Source: Aromatoleum toluvorans (GTDB taxonomy: Bacteria > Pseudomonadota > Gammaproteobacteria > Burkholderiales > Rhodocyclaceae). Taken from it: a stretch of DNA of 64,000 bases. Shown here in pieces: positions 1-16,112 of the stretch. The stretch lies in the NCBI RefSeq assembly GCF_012910905.1, contig NZ_WTVN01000018.1, forward strand, positions 1 to 64,000, written 5' to 3'. Below the pieces are notes generated by a model that worked only from the letters and a program-made list of their open reading frames with translations, was not told where the DNA came from and ran no database searches. The number at the start of each line of letters is the position of its first letter. The stretch's first letter is position 1. The position numbers were made by a program, and so were the translations under genes.

Positions 1-105
1 CTCGCGCACGGCCGGCGCACCTTCGGTCAGGGTACCGGTCTTGTCGACCGCGAGTACGGAGATCTTCTCGGCCAGTTCCAGCGCTTCCGCGTTCTTCACG
101 AGCAT
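1..105 (-). pseudogene. Inverted internal fragment of a P1B-type metal ATPase (phosphorylation-site region)
   Basis: Read on the minus strand, this edge segment encodes [20 protein letters not shown] followed by [14 protein letters not shown]. That is the region running into the phosphorylation motif DKTGT (bases 31-45) of a heavy-metal P-type ATPase. The C-terminal part of the same kind of enzyme follows at once on the plus strand, so the two pieces cannot form one reading frame. The arrangement is what an inversion of the central ATP-binding segment of a single ATPase gene would give, with this as its right end. The rest lies outside the window. A chimeric assembly is the alternative. The motif identification is secure; the cause of the inversion is not. 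Confidence 0.8.
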
Positions 106-415
106 GCCGGCGCTCGCGGCCGCGGATGTGTCGTTTGCGATCGGCGTCGGCGCCGACGTCGCGGTGGAGGCCGCGGACATCACCCTGGTCAGGAACAGCC
201 TCCATGGCGTTGCCGACGCGATCGAGCTGTCGCGGGCGACGCTGTCGAAGATCCGGCAGAATCTGTTCTTCGCCTTCATTTACAACGTATTGGGCATCCC
301 GCTCGCGGCGTTCGGCTTGCTCAATCCGGTGATCGCGGCGGCGGCGATGGCGATGAGTTCGGTTTCGGTGGTGACCAATTCGCTGCTGCTGCGGCGTTGG
401 GCGCCGGACCGGTGA
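106..415 (+). pseudogene. C-terminal fragment of a P1B-type (copper-type) ATPase
   Basis: The plus strand encodes [20 protein letters not shown] and onward to the end of a CopA-like ATPase. It contains the stretch after the GDGxND hinge motif, the EAADITLV segment, and the last two membrane helices ([19 protein letters not shown] and the alanine-rich [15 protein letters not shown]), ending WAPDR and stop. The usual GDGIND motif that should precede PALAAADV is absent: upstream sequence is the antisense of the DKTGT region. An open frame from base 41 exists, but its first 22 residues are antisense translation and not ATPase. As it stands the fragment cannot encode a working pump. A copper-chaperone gene follows after 24 bp, a normal partner for such a pump. 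Confidence 0.8.
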
Positions 416-439
416 GCGAATTTCTCAGGAGAGGCTGAC

Positions 440-649
440 ATGGCAGAAGTGACGATCAAGGTCGAAGACATGAGCTGCGGCGGGTGCGTGCGCAACGTGA
501 CGACGGTGCTGAAGGCCCTGCCCGGCGTGACCGATGCGCAGGTGTCCCTCGAAGCGGCGCAGGCGGTGGTCCAGTACGACCCGGCGAAGGTAACCGTCGA
601 GGCGATGCGCGGGGCGGTGGAGGATGCGGGGTTCGGCTGCCCCGCCTGA
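440..649 (+). CDS. CopZ-like heavy-metal-binding chaperone (HMA domain)
   Basis: A 69-residue protein that is a single HMA (heavy-metal-associated) domain. The metal-binding motif MSCGGC lies near residues 11-16, and the usual ferredoxin-like pattern follows (hydrophobic core, VTDAQVSLEAAQAVVQYDP, and a C-terminal EDAGFG). Such proteins carry Cu(I) in the cytoplasm to a P1B ATPase or bind excess metal. A clear Shine-Dalgarno (aggaga) precedes the ATG. It lies 24 bp after the broken ATPase gene and probably formed an operon with it. The copper preference is inferred from the family. Confidence 0.85.
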   Translation: MAEVTIKVEDMSCGGCVRNVTTVLKALPGVTDAQVSLEAAQAVVQYDPAKVTVEAMRGAVEDAGFGCPA

Positions 650-665
650 CGGCACGCCTTGGCGC

Positions 666-1532
666 TCAGTCGTCGAGCCGGAAGACGACGGGAACCAGCA
701 GTGAGCTGTCGATGGGCGTCCCACCTTGTCGTGCCGGTACGAATCGCCACGACAGTACGGTCTCCCGGGCAGCGGCGTCCAGTCGCGGGTGACCGCTGGT
801 CTGGGCGATTTCCACGTTTTCCGCGCGCCCGTCCGCGCGTACCCGGACTCGCAGCGTGACTTTGCCTTCCTCGCCACGCCGGCGAGACAGTTTGGGGTAT
901 TGCGGGGATGGGTTTTCGAGATAGGCGGCGTCGTATCGCGCCGGCTGGGAGGGCGCGCCCGTTCCTCCCGACGGCAGTCGCGCCGATATCGATTCACCGG
1001 CGGCAGCCGGGGCGGGCGCTGCGGCCTCTGGCGCCGCGGGGGCGGTGGAGTGGCCCTGGGGCGGTGCCTCCCGTTCGCGGACTTGCGGCGACTGGGGGGC
1101 GGCATCGGGGGCTGCTACGGCGGGTGGCGCGACCGCTGATGATTGTGGTTCCGACGCCCTGTTCCTGGCTCCGTTGCCCGGCATGCGTGGGGGGGACTTC
1201 TGGACGCCTGCAGGCTCGACGTGCCTGGCCCGGGGAGTATGCGGATCAGGTGTGTGCGGATCAGGCGTGTGCGGATCGGGTGTGTGCGCATCCGGCAGGG
1301 CGACGGCAGCGTCAGCCCGGGGAGGCCTATGCGGAGCAAGCAACTGGACACTGATCGTCTGCACTTCCGCCGGTTGCGGTTTTGCGTCCCGTTCTTCGCC
1401 CAGACCCGAAAGCGCCGCCAGCCCCGCCGCATGGGCGCTCGCGACCGCCACGAGCCAACCCCAATGGATCGCGGGCAGCCGATGATGCGGGCGGCGCGAT
1501 GGGGGGAAAATCCGGGGTGCCGATGCGTGCAT
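666..1532 (-). CDS. TonB-family energy transducer with proline-rich repeat linker
   Basis: A 288-residue protein with TonB architecture: a short cytoplasmic head, one membrane helix near residues 24-45, a long proline- and alanine-rich periplasmic linker, and a C-terminal TonB domain from about residue 195. The last includes the typical PSPQYPKLSRRRGEEGKV segment and ends with hydrophobic VPVVFRLDD. TonB proteins pass proton-motive energy from ExbB/ExbD to outer-membrane receptors. No exbB, exbD or receptor is adjacent, so the partner is unknown. The linker carries an in-frame tandem HTPDP repeat near residues 82-100. It converges on the CopZ-like gene. No strong ribosome-binding site was seen at the chosen ATG. 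Confidence 0.8.
   Translation of the reverse strand: MHASAPRIFPPSRRPHHRLPAIHWGWLVAVASAHAAGLAALSGLGEERDAKPQPAEVQTISVQLLAPHRPPRADAAVALPDAHTPDPHTPDPHTPDPHTPRARHVEPAGVQKSPPRMPGNGARNRASEPQSSAVAPPAVAAPDAAPQSPQVREREAPPQGHSTAPAAPEAAAPAPAAAGESISARLPSGGTGAPSQPARYDAAYLENPSPQYPKLSRRRGEEGKVTLRVRVRADGRAENVEIAQTSGHPRLDAAARETVLSWRFVPARQGGTPIDSSLLVPVVFRLDD
1240..1299 (-). repeat. 15-bp tandem repeat inside the TonB linker
   Basis: Four head-to-tail 15-bp units, the first three nearly identical (plus-strand tgcggatcaggtgtg and variants), the fourth degenerate. In the minus-strand frame each unit encodes HTPDP, so unit gain or loss changes linker length without a frameshift. Confidence 0.8.
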
Positions 1533-1662
1533 CCGGGGTCGGGGCGCTTGTGCAGTCAGGGGGCGCGATTATATCGCGGCGTGCCGGCCGGCCGGGGCGG
1601 GGCCGGTGTCCGGATTGATCCCGGAATGTTTCAAGTGGCCGACGGCGGGCGGCATTTCCACA

Positions 1663-1668
1663 TATAAT
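1663..1668 (+). promoter_or_regulatory. Candidate -10 box for ppa
   Basis: A perfect TATAAT lies 29 bp before the ppa start codon in the gap between divergent genes. I see no good -35 hexamer at the standard spacing, so this rests on the -10 alone. Confidence 0.4.
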
Positions 1669-1697
1669 CCGCTCCACAATTTTCACGGGAGGGTTGT

Positions 1698-2228
1698 ATG
1701 GGTTTCGATCAGGTCAAGGCCGGCAAGGACGTGCCGAACGACATCAATGTCATCATCGAGATTCCGGCGCAGGCCGATCCGATCAAGTTCGAGGTGGACA
1801 AGGACAGCGGCGCCGTGTTCGTCGACCGCTTCATGGGCACCTCGATGCGTTATCCGATCAACTACGGCTATGTGCCGCACACCATCGCCGGCGATGGCGA
1901 CCCGGTGGACGTGCTGGTCGTGACGCCCTTCCCGCTGCTGCCGGGCGTGGTGATCCGCTGCCGTCCGGTTGGCGTGCTGAAGATGGAGGACGAGTCGGGC
2001 CAGGATGCGAAAGTCATCGCGGTTCCCGTCTCCAAGCTCACCCCGCTGTACGACAAGGTGCAGACTACCGATGACCTGCCCGAGCTGCTGATGAAGCAGA
2101 CCGTGCATTTCTTCGAGCACTACAAGGACCTCGAGCCGGGCAAGTGGGTCAAGGTGCTGGGCTGGGGCACGGTCGAAGATGCCAAGAAGGAAATCCTCGA
2201 CGGCCTGAACAAGGCGGCTGGCAAGTAA
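1698..2228 (+). CDS. ppa: Inorganic pyrophosphatase (family I)
   Basis: A 176-residue cytoplasmic enzyme that hydrolyses pyrophosphate to phosphate and so pulls biosynthetic reactions forward. The length fits bacterial family I enzymes. The signature [10 protein letters not shown] carries the metal-binding aspartates, and the nearby [11 protein letters not shown] and FMGTSMRYP segments are also typical. A gggagg ribosome-binding site lies just before the ATG. It is transcribed alone and followed by a strong hairpin terminator. Confidence 0.97.
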   Translation: MGFDQVKAGKDVPNDINVIIEIPAQADPIKFEVDKDSGAVFVDRFMGTSMRYPINYGYVPHTIAGDGDPVDVLVVTPFPLLPGVVIRCRPVGVLKMEDESGQDAKVIAVPVSKLTPLYDKVQTTDDLPELLMKQTVHFFEHYKDLEPGKWVKVLGWGTVEDAKKEILDGLNKAAGK

Positions 2229-2252
2229 GCCGGACAGTTCGTCCGCAGAATG

Positions 2253-2284
2253 GCAAATGGCCCGCCCGAGAGCGGGCCATTTGC
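2253..2284 (+). terminator. Rho-independent terminator after ppa
   Basis: A perfect 13-bp stem (gcaaatggcccgc and its complement) with a 6-nt loop, followed by atttt. It lies between ppa and the convergent lipoprotein gene and may serve both strands. Confidence 0.9.
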
Positions 2285-2309
2285 ATTTTCGGGGGGCGTG
2301 AATGAGGCG

Positions 2310-2705
2310 CTAGCCGAGCTTGCAGTCGCTGGCGAGCGGCTTGTTGCTATCCCGGTCGAGGAGGATGCTCTTCCACGGCAAGTCGATCCACACCAGGCCG
2401 TTGCGCTCGTCCTCGAAGCGGGGCAGGCCCGAGTGGGATGGGTTGCGTGCGAGCTGGTAGCGTTTGCCGGTCCAGCCGATCAGGATCTGGTTCGAGTTGT
2501 TGGACGGGCGCTGCACGTCGACGCGGCGACCCATTTCGCAGTGGTAGGTCCCGCTCGCGAGCTTGAAGTCCAGTTGCTGATTCCCGACGCTCTCGGGTGG
2601 CTCGACAACGCTCGAGGGAGCAGTCGCGGACGGAGGTGCGGAGGGCGGCGTCGCGCAGGCAGAAAGCGCCAGTGCGGAGGCGAGGAGCGTGAGGCGGGGG
2701 GACAT
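2310..2705 (-). CDS. Small lipoprotein, possibly MliC-like lysozyme-inhibitor fold
   Basis: About 131 residues. The chosen start gives a lipoprotein signal, MSPRLTLLASALALSAC, with the lipobox LSAC at residues 14-17. A proline-rich linker and a domain beginning GTYHCEMGRRVDVQRPSNN follow. The arrangement of early tyrosine and cysteine, an SHSG segment and a late tryptophan resembles the MliC/PliC lysozyme-inhibitor family, but that call is tentative. An alternative ATG lies 33 bp upstream (base 2738). The protein is probably anchored in the outer membrane facing the periplasm. Confidence 0.6.
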   Translation of the reverse strand: MSPRLTLLASALALSACATPPSAPPSATAPSSVVEPPESVGNQQLDFKLASGTYHCEMGRRVDVQRPSNNSNQILIGWTGKRYQLARNPSHSGLPRFEDERNGLVWIDLPWKSILLDRDSNKPLASDCKLG

Positions 2706-2857
2706 CGCGGGACCTGTAGCGGAACTTGACAATTTCATTCTAGATCCCGCCGGGCCGCTATTCCGTGGGGCTTGCACAACCAAGGGTAACAGAAGGTTTC
2801 TCCCCGCCGCGACACGTGCGTCCGCGGGGCCGGGTGCCGTGCTGCGGGCCGACGCGG

Positions 2858-2863
2858 TATAGT
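2858..2863 (+). promoter_or_regulatory. Candidate -10 box giving a leaderless nadE transcript
   Basis: TATAGT ends 7 bp before the nadE ATG, so transcription from it would begin at or next to the start codon. No ribosome-binding site lies between them. The -35 region is weak. Confidence 0.35.
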
Positions 2864-2870
2864 TGCGGCC

Positions 2871-4882
<2,012 letters not shown>

Positions 4883-4894
4883 TCGCGGCCGCGT

Positions 4895-5968
4895 TCAGCT
4901 GCGGGCGGGGTTCCCCGCCCTGAGCAGCACCAGCAGGGCCCCCGATCCACCGTCGTGCGGGCCCGCCTGGCAGAAGGCCAGGATCTCCTCGCGCTGCGCC
5001 AGCCAGCCGCGCGACAGGTGTTTCAGGATGGATTGTTTGCCCGGCGAGCCGTGACCCTTGCCGTGGATCACGCGCACGCAGCGCCGGCCCTGCTGCAGGC
5101 TTGCGGCGAGGAAGTCCGCCAGCGCGGCGCGGGCCTCGTCGCGGTTGCAGCCGTGCAGGTCGAGTTGGGCCTGCAGTACCCAGCGGCCGCGGCGCAGGTC
5201 CGTGAGCACGCGGCGCGGCAGTCCGGGGCGCAGGAACGCCGCTTCCTCGCCCGTCTCCAGCCTGTCCTCCAGCGTCATCGGCGCTTCCATCGACTCGCGC
5301 AGGGCTTCGCGCTCGTCCTCGAAGTGCTTCAGCGGATGAGGCAGTGGCCGCGGACTGTCGACCTCCGCGCGATTGCGCGTGTCGACGGGCTGCGCGCCGC
5401 GGGCGGCATAGCGGAACAGCTCCGCCGGATCCGTCCCTTCGGCGTCCGGCGGCAGCAGCAGGACCGGGTCGATGGGGGGCGATGCCGGACCGGCTGCTTC
5501 GCGACGTCGCGCGTGTCGGTGATCGACGCCGACTTCGGCGCGGTTGCCGTGGTCGATCGGGATCACGTCCTCCATCGCAAAGCGGAAGAACTCGTCGTCG
5601 GTGCGCGGCGGGCCGCGACGCGGCGACGCCGCCGGCGCTTCGTCCGCGGGCTCGGGGGCGCGCGGTCGAGGGATGGGAGGCGGCTTCGGGGCTTCGACTT
5701 CGGCCCTGCGGGCCGAGTGCGCAAGCGGCTTCACCCCCTGGAGGGCAGCCTGGAACAGACCGGCATCGCCGGGATCAGCATCGGCGTCGTCCGTCGTGCG
5801 GGCATCTTCCCCGCTCTTTCGGATCGGCGCCGCAGGCTCGATGCGCCGGCCGAGTACCCGCTCCTCGCGCAGCTTGCCGCGCAGGGTGGCAAGCTCGTCG
5901 AAGGGACTGCGCGACGGCCCGCTCCGGTCAGCCGGTCTGGATGGGGCCGAGCGGGGCGGTCGCGGCAT
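4895..5968 (-). CDS. Smr-domain protein with a threefold-repeated N-terminal motif
   Basis: A 357-residue protein with a C-terminal Smr domain at about 265-350, carrying LDLHG (269-273) and HGKGHG (302-307), the two Smr signatures. Smr domains act as nucleases; E. coli SmrB cuts mRNA at collided ribosomes. The N-terminal half is proline- and charge-rich and probably disordered. It holds three copies of one short motif: LFQAALQGVKPLAH...RRAEV at 71-91, FFRFAMEDVIPIDHGNRAEV at 127-146 and LFRYAARGAQPVDTRNRAEV at 184-203. Start chosen 5 bp after the upstream trxB stop; trxB and this gene are probably co-transcribed. It converges on glnB. Confidence 0.85.
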   Translation of the reverse strand: MPRPPRSAPSRPADRSGPSRSPFDELATLRGKLREERVLGRRIEPAAPIRKSGEDARTTDDADADPGDAGLFQAALQGVKPLAHSARRAEVEAPKPPPIPRPRAPEPADEAPAASPRRGPPRTDDEFFRFAMEDVIPIDHGNRAEVGVDHRHARRREAAGPASPPIDPVLLLPPDAEGTDPAELFRYAARGAQPVDTRNRAEVDSPRPLPHPLKHFEDEREALRESMEAPMTLEDRLETGEEAAFLRPGLPRRVLTDLRRGRWVLQAQLDLHGCNRDEARAALADFLAASLQQGRRCVRVIHGKGHGSPGKQSILKHLSRGWLAQREEILAFCQAGPHDGGSGALLVLLRAGNPARS

Positions 5969-5973
5969 GGGGA

Positions 5974-7005
<1,032 letters not shown>

Positions 7006-7155
7006 TCACGACTAATCGCTTGTCGGATCGTGATCGAAATCCTGTTTGAGCGATGGATTCGAAACGCATGAAACGGTTTATACTGGAACAAACCATCCAC
7101 GCCGTCGGCGTATTGTTCGAACCGGCCCCATTGCACTGCTGTTCCCGGAGGTTTC

Positions 7156-7827
7156 ATGACACAGGCTACTGCAGTTTCCACCGCGGCGCTCAGGACCTTC
7201 CCCCTGTTCCAGGGCTTGTCCGACGATACCCTGCAGGCGGTGGCGCACTCTGCGGTGATGCGGCGCATTCCCCGCGGCCAGGGAGTGCTGCATGCGGGGG
7301 ATCGCAGCGATTTCGTGTATTTCGTGCTGACGGGCAGCCTCAAGGTGATCGTCAGCGACGAGGACGGGCGCGAAGTGATCCTCAGCATCCTCGGGCAAGG
7401 CGAGCTTTTCGGGGAAATGGGGATGTTCGGCGAGCAGCCGCGCTCCGCTTCCGTCGTCGCCGTGACGCCGGCCGATCTCGTGCTGATCGCGAAGCACGAT
7501 TTCCGCCGCATCTTGCAGGATAACTTCGAGGTGGCCTGGCGCATCATGTGCAACCTCGCCGACCGCCTGCGCAATGCGGACCGCAAGATCGAGTCGCTGG
7601 CGCTGATGGATGTGTATGGGCGGGTCGCGCGACTGCTGCTGGAGATGTCGGAGGACGTGAACGGCGAAGCGGTGGTGGTGCGCAAGATCACCAAGCAGGA
7701 CATCGCGAAGATGATCGGCGCCTCGCGCGAAATGGTCAGCCGCGTGATGAAGGATCTCGGGTCGCAGGGCCTCATCGAGGAGACCGATCACGGCATCGTG
7801 CTGCGGGATCGCCTGAACGATCTGTGA
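7156..7827 (+). CDS. Crp/Fnr-family transcription regulator (Crp-like, no Fe-S cysteines)
   Basis: A 223-residue regulator. Residues about 15-130 form a cyclic-nucleotide-binding-type domain with GELFGEMGMFGEQPRSASVV, including the glutamate and arginine-serine region seen in cAMP-binding members. A dimer helix follows, then a C-terminal winged helix-turn-helix with ITKQDIAKMIGASREMVSRV. The N-terminal cysteine cluster of FNR is missing, so oxygen sensing through a 4Fe-4S cluster is unlikely; binding of cAMP or another effector is inferred. A possible TATACT box lies 70 bp upstream. It stands alone between divergent trxB and downstream ftsK. Confidence 0.88.
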   Translation: MTQATAVSTAALRTFPLFQGLSDDTLQAVAHSAVMRRIPRGQGVLHAGDRSDFVYFVLTGSLKVIVSDEDGREVILSILGQGELFGEMGMFGEQPRSASVVAVTPADLVLIAKHDFRRILQDNFEVAWRIMCNLADRLRNADRKIESLALMDVYGRVARLLLEMSEDVNGEAVVVRKITKQDIAKMIGASREMVSRVMKDLGSQGLIEETDHGIVLRDRLNDL

Positions 7828-7892
7828 GGAAAACCGCGCGGGGCGGCTGTATCGCTTCGCAACAGCGGCATCGGTCGCGGTGGCTGATCGCA

Positions 7893-7898
7893 TATAAT
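7893..7898 (+). promoter_or_regulatory. Candidate -10 box for ftsK
   Basis: A TATAAT lies 40 bp before the ftsK start. No convincing -35 hexamer accompanies it. Confidence 0.35.
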
Positions 7899-7938
7899 TG
7901 CCGACTGTCGATTTACCTGGGCATTCGTTCCCGAGCCG

Positions 7939-10247
<2,309 letters not shown>

Positions 10248-10251
<4 letters not shown>

Positions 10252-10889
10252 GGGTTTCGGCAAGGTTCCGGCGAGCCGGCTTGCGGCTGGGGGTGGCGCT
10301 TGCGCTGGTGTGCGGGGCGGGTTTCGCATCCGCGGGCGGGATCGCGCAGTTGCGCCAGTTCATCGACGGCGCACGCACGGCGCAGGGCGAGTTCGACCAG
10401 ACGGTCTTTGCCGCGTCGGGCCGCAAGCCGCAGCGCGCGAGCGGCAGCTTCGTGTTCGCACGACCGGGCAAGTTCCGCTGGACTTACGAGAAGCCGTATC
10501 CGCAGGTTCTCGTCAGTGACGGGGAGAAGCTGTGGTCCTGGGATCGTGACCTCAATCAGGTGACCGTCAAGCGTCTGGGCGATGCCCTGGGCAGTACGCC
10601 GGCGGCGATCCTGGCCGGCGACGGGGCCATCGAACGCAATTTCGAACTCTCCGAAGCGGGTTCCGGCGACGGGCTCGAATGGGTGCACGCGAAACCGAAG
10701 CTGGCCGAGAGCAGCTTCGAATCGATGCGCATGGGCTTCGCCGGCGGCACCCTGAAGCGCATGGAGTTGAAGGACAACTTCGGGCAGACGACGCTGATCG
10801 AGTTCCGTTCCCTGACGGCGGGGGCGCGCCCGGATCCCGCGCAGTTCCGCTTCGTGCCGCCGCCGGGCGCCGACGTGATCGGCAACTGA
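10248..10889 (+). CDS. lolA: Outer-membrane lipoprotein carrier protein
   Basis: A 213-residue periplasmic chaperone that takes lipoproteins from LolCDE at the inner membrane to LolB at the outer membrane. A signal peptide covers about the first 30 residues. The mature domain shows the LolA pattern, including [40 protein letters not shown] and a C-terminal [14 protein letters not shown]. The ATG overlaps the ftsK stop (ATGA), so translation is coupled. The ftsK-lolA-rarA-serS order is widely conserved in proteobacteria. Confidence 0.95.
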
Positions 10890-10914
10890 GCGGCAACCGA
10901 GGCCGACGCAGCCG

Positions 10915-12258
10915 ATGGCTGATCTCTTCGATTCACTGGAACCGCCGCGCGTACCGCTCGCCGAGCGCATGCGGCCGAAGCGGCTCGACGAGATTGCCGG
11001 GCAGCGCCACCTCGTCGGGCCGGGCAAGCCGCTGCGACTCGCGTTCGAGTCCGGCAAGCTCCACTCGATGATCCTGTGGGGGCCGCCCGGTGTCGGCAAG
11101 ACGACGCTGGCGCGCCTGATGGCGCAGGCATTCGACGCCGATTTCATCGCCCTGTCGGCCGTGTTTTCCGGTGTCAAGGACATCCGCGAGGCCGTCAGCC
11201 AGGCGCAGGCCGCGAAGGCGCGCGGCCGCCACACGATCCTCTTCGTCGACGAGGTGCATCGCTTCAACAAGGCCCAGCAGGACGCCTTCCTGCCCTACGT
11301 CGAACAGGGCCTCGTGACCTTCATCGGCGCGACGACCGAGAATCCGTCCTTCGAGGTGAATTCGGCGCTGCTCTCGCGTGCGTCCGTGTATGTGCTCGAA
11401 CCGCTCGACAACGACGCGATGGGCGGACTCTTCGAGCGGGCGCGGGCGCTCGCCTGTCCGCAACTGGCCTTCGACGAGACGGCGTGCGAGCGCCTGATCG
11501 GCTTCGCCGATGGCGATGCGCGGCGGCTGATGAACCTGATCGAACAGGTGCAGGTCGCCGCGGAGACGGCCGGGGTCGATCCCGTCACGCCGGAGTTTGT
11601 CGACGAGGCCCTGTCGACCAGGCTCAGGCGCTTCGACAAGGGCGGGGAGGCCTTCTATGACCAGATTTCCGCCCTGCACAAGTCGATACGCGGCTCGAAT
11701 CCCGACGCCGCGCTGTACTGGCTGTGCCGGATGCTCGATGGCGGGGCGGATGCGCTCTACCTCGGGCGCCGGCTGGTGCGCATGGCGGTCGAGGATATCG
11801 GCCTCGCCGACCCGCGCGCACTCGAAATCGCGCTGAATGCCTGCACGACCTATGAGCGGCTGGGCTCGCCGGAGGGCGAACTCGCCCTCGCGCAGGCGAC
11901 GATCTTCCTCGCCTGCGCGGCAAAGTCGAATGCGGTGTACAAGGCCTACAACGCCGCGCGCCAGCATGTGGCGAACGACGTGTCGCGTCCGGTGCCCCTG
12001 CACCTGCGCAACGCGCCGACGCGGCTCATGAAGGAACTGGGCTACGGCAAGGCCTACCGCTATGCCCACGACGAACCCGAGGCCTACGCCGCGGGCGAAA
12101 CCTACCTCCCCGACGGCATGGCGCCGCCCGGATGGTATCGCCCGACGCCCTACGGCATGGAGGCGCGGATCGCCGCCAAGCTCGAACATCTGCGCGAGCT
12201 TGACGCCGCCGCAACGTCGGGGCGGCGCCCCGACGACGAGGGTGGGAAGCCGGGTTAG
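10915..12258 (+). CDS. rarA: Replication-associated recombination protein A (AAA+ ATPase)
   Basis: A 447-residue AAA+ ATPase of the RarA/MgsA/WRNIP1 family, which acts at stalled replication forks. Walker A is WGPPGVGKTTLARLMA near residues 55-70, Walker B is ILFVDEVHRFNKAQQD, and the sensor region is GATTENPSFEVNSALLSR. The C-terminal tetramerisation domain includes DKGGEAFYDQISALHKSIRG. It lies 25 bp after lolA and 547 bp before serS, from which it is separated by a small minus-strand gene. Confidence 0.95.
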   Translation: MADLFDSLEPPRVPLAERMRPKRLDEIAGQRHLVGPGKPLRLAFESGKLHSMILWGPPGVGKTTLARLMAQAFDADFIALSAVFSGVKDIREAVSQAQAAKARGRHTILFVDEVHRFNKAQQDAFLPYVEQGLVTFIGATTENPSFEVNSALLSRASVYVLEPLDNDAMGGLFERARALACPQLAFDETACERLIGFADGDARRLMNLIEQVQVAAETAGVDPVTPEFVDEALSTRLRRFDKGGEAFYDQISALHKSIRGSNPDAALYWLCRMLDGGADALYLGRRLVRMAVEDIGLADPRALEIALNACTTYERLGSPEGELALAQATIFLACAAKSNAVYKAYNAARQHVANDVSRPVPLHLRNAPTRLMKELGYGKAYRYAHDEPEAYAAGETYLPDGMAPPGWYRPTPYGMEARIAAKLEHLRELDAAATSGRRPDDEGGKPG

Positions 12259-12273
12259 GTCGCTGCCCAGCCC

Positions 12274-12537
12274 TCAGTGGGGCAGGGGATGGTCGGCGAT
12301 GAAGCGCGCCTGGACGTTCCTGGCCCGTTCGGCTTGTTCGAAATCGCCACGCTCCGTGGCGCGGTCGATGAGGTCCTGCATATAGCCGGTGAGCACGAGA
12401 ACGCCTTCGGCTGTCTGGACCATCCCGCAGACGATCTGAGCAGCGGCCCCGTCGGGGATTCCCTCATGCTCGGCAATGAGTGCAACTTCGTCGTCGGTCA
12501 AATCGCAGTAATCAAGGCAGTCTCGGATCGACAGCAT
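12274..12537 (-). CDS. Small conserved-looking protein of unknown function
   Basis: An 87-residue acidic, mostly helical protein starting MLSIRDCLDYCDLTDDEVAL. I do not recognise a family. It has two cysteines near the N-terminus (DCLDYC) and one mid-protein, no signal peptide and no membrane helix. The coding frame is supported by a gagga-like site upstream of the ATG and by the compact fit between rarA and the serS leader. It converges on rarA with 15 bp between stops. Confidence 0.6.
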   Translation of the reverse strand: MLSIRDCLDYCDLTDDEVALIAEHEGIPDGAAAQIVCGMVQTAEGVLVLTGYMQDLIDRATERGDFEQAERARNVQARFIADHPLPH

Positions 12538-12643
12538 GGATATCTCCTCATATGTGGCGTTCGTCGTCTGTGCGGCGCTTCCCTGAGAACCTTAACTATA
12601 AGCCAGGGGCGGTCGAATTCAAGGAAAGTTTGTGCCGATTGTT

Positions 12644-12674
12644 TTGAGTAAACGATTGATTTGATTAATATAAT
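12644..12674 (+). promoter_or_regulatory. Candidate sigma-70 promoter for serS
   Basis: In a locally AT-rich patch, TTGAGT is followed after 19 bp by a perfect TATAAT (12669-12674). It would give a leader of about 125 nt before serS. No T-box or other riboswitch fold was recognised in that leader. Confidence 0.4.
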
Positions 12675-12786
12675 TGTGCATTGCGGCATGCGGGCGGTTT
12701 TGCCCTAGAATGTCATGGAAACAGAACGAGTTGGCGGCGGATCCGAAGGTTCCGTCGCAGTATTCATCGCCTATTCATTGAATTGA

Positions 12787-15512
<2,726 letters not shown>

Positions 15513-15723
15513 AAGGCCGGTCCATTCAACGTAACCGGATGATTCTGCGTGAGTCCGCCGTAATGGGCAATGTCGAAGGAATTCAGGTGCCCCGTGCGCG
15601 GGAGATCCGGCGATGACGACAGGCTGAAGCTGTGTGCGTTCGGGAGGAGGGGGCGACCGTGCTTGCGAAGGTGTCCGCCTGAATGCCGCCGGAGCGTGCA
15701 TAAAAAAATTCCCGCATTGTTGT

Positions 15724-15751
15724 TGCCCCGCGGAATTTTCTGCGTATAATT
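15724..15751 (+). promoter_or_regulatory. Candidate promoter of the tRNA-Ser/tRNA-Arg unit
   Basis: TTGCCC, 16 bp, then a perfect TATAAT (15746-15751), followed by a GC-rich discriminator. The tRNA-Ser gene begins 33 bp later. Confidence 0.55.
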
Positions 15752-15784
15752 CGGCCTCCCGCAAGGCTAGCCCATGCGGGAGTC

Positions 15785-15875
<91 letters not shown>

Positions 15876-15913
15876 TCGCTGAAACTGCCCGGTAACGGGC
15901 TGGGTCAGCAAAA

Positions 15914-15990
15914 GCGCCCGTAGCTCAGTTGGATAGAGTACCTGGCTACGAACCAGGGGGTCGTGGGTTCGAATCCTGCCGGGCGCGCCA
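15914..15990 (+). tRNA. tRNA-Arg (anticodon ACG), copy 1
   Basis: A 77-nt cloverleaf with acceptor gcgcccg/cgggcgc, D-loop agttggat, anticodon loop ctacgaa (ACG, read as ICG), T-loop gttcgaatc and encoded CCA. It follows tRNA-Ser by 39 bp and is probably on the same transcript. Confidence 0.96.
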
Positions 15991-15998
15991 GTTTTCTT

Positions 15999-16026
15999 GA
16001 AAAGGGCATCTTCGGATGCCCTTTTC
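15999..16026 (+). terminator. Terminator after the tRNA-Ser/tRNA-Arg unit
   Basis: A perfect 11-bp stem (gaaaagggcat) with loop cttcgg, followed by gttt. The stable tetraloop-like cap and the position 9 bp after the tRNA support termination. Confidence 0.85.
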
Positions 16027-16072
16027 GTTTCCGGGTTGTGGCTTCAGCGGCGCGCGATTCTGGCGACCGGGC

Positions 16073-16100
16073 TTGACCGGATTACAAAGTAGGCTATAAT
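16073..16100 (+). promoter_or_regulatory. Promoter of the second tRNA-Arg
   Basis: TTGACC, 16 bp, TATAAT. This near-consensus promoter ends 13 bp before the second tRNA-Arg, fitting a start a few bases ahead of the mature tRNA. Confidence 0.8.
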
Positions 16101-16112
16101 TTCGCTTCTTTA

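Noticed and set aside
7156..7827. Calling the Crp-type regulator FNR
   Set aside because: The N-terminal Fe-S cysteine cluster is absent.
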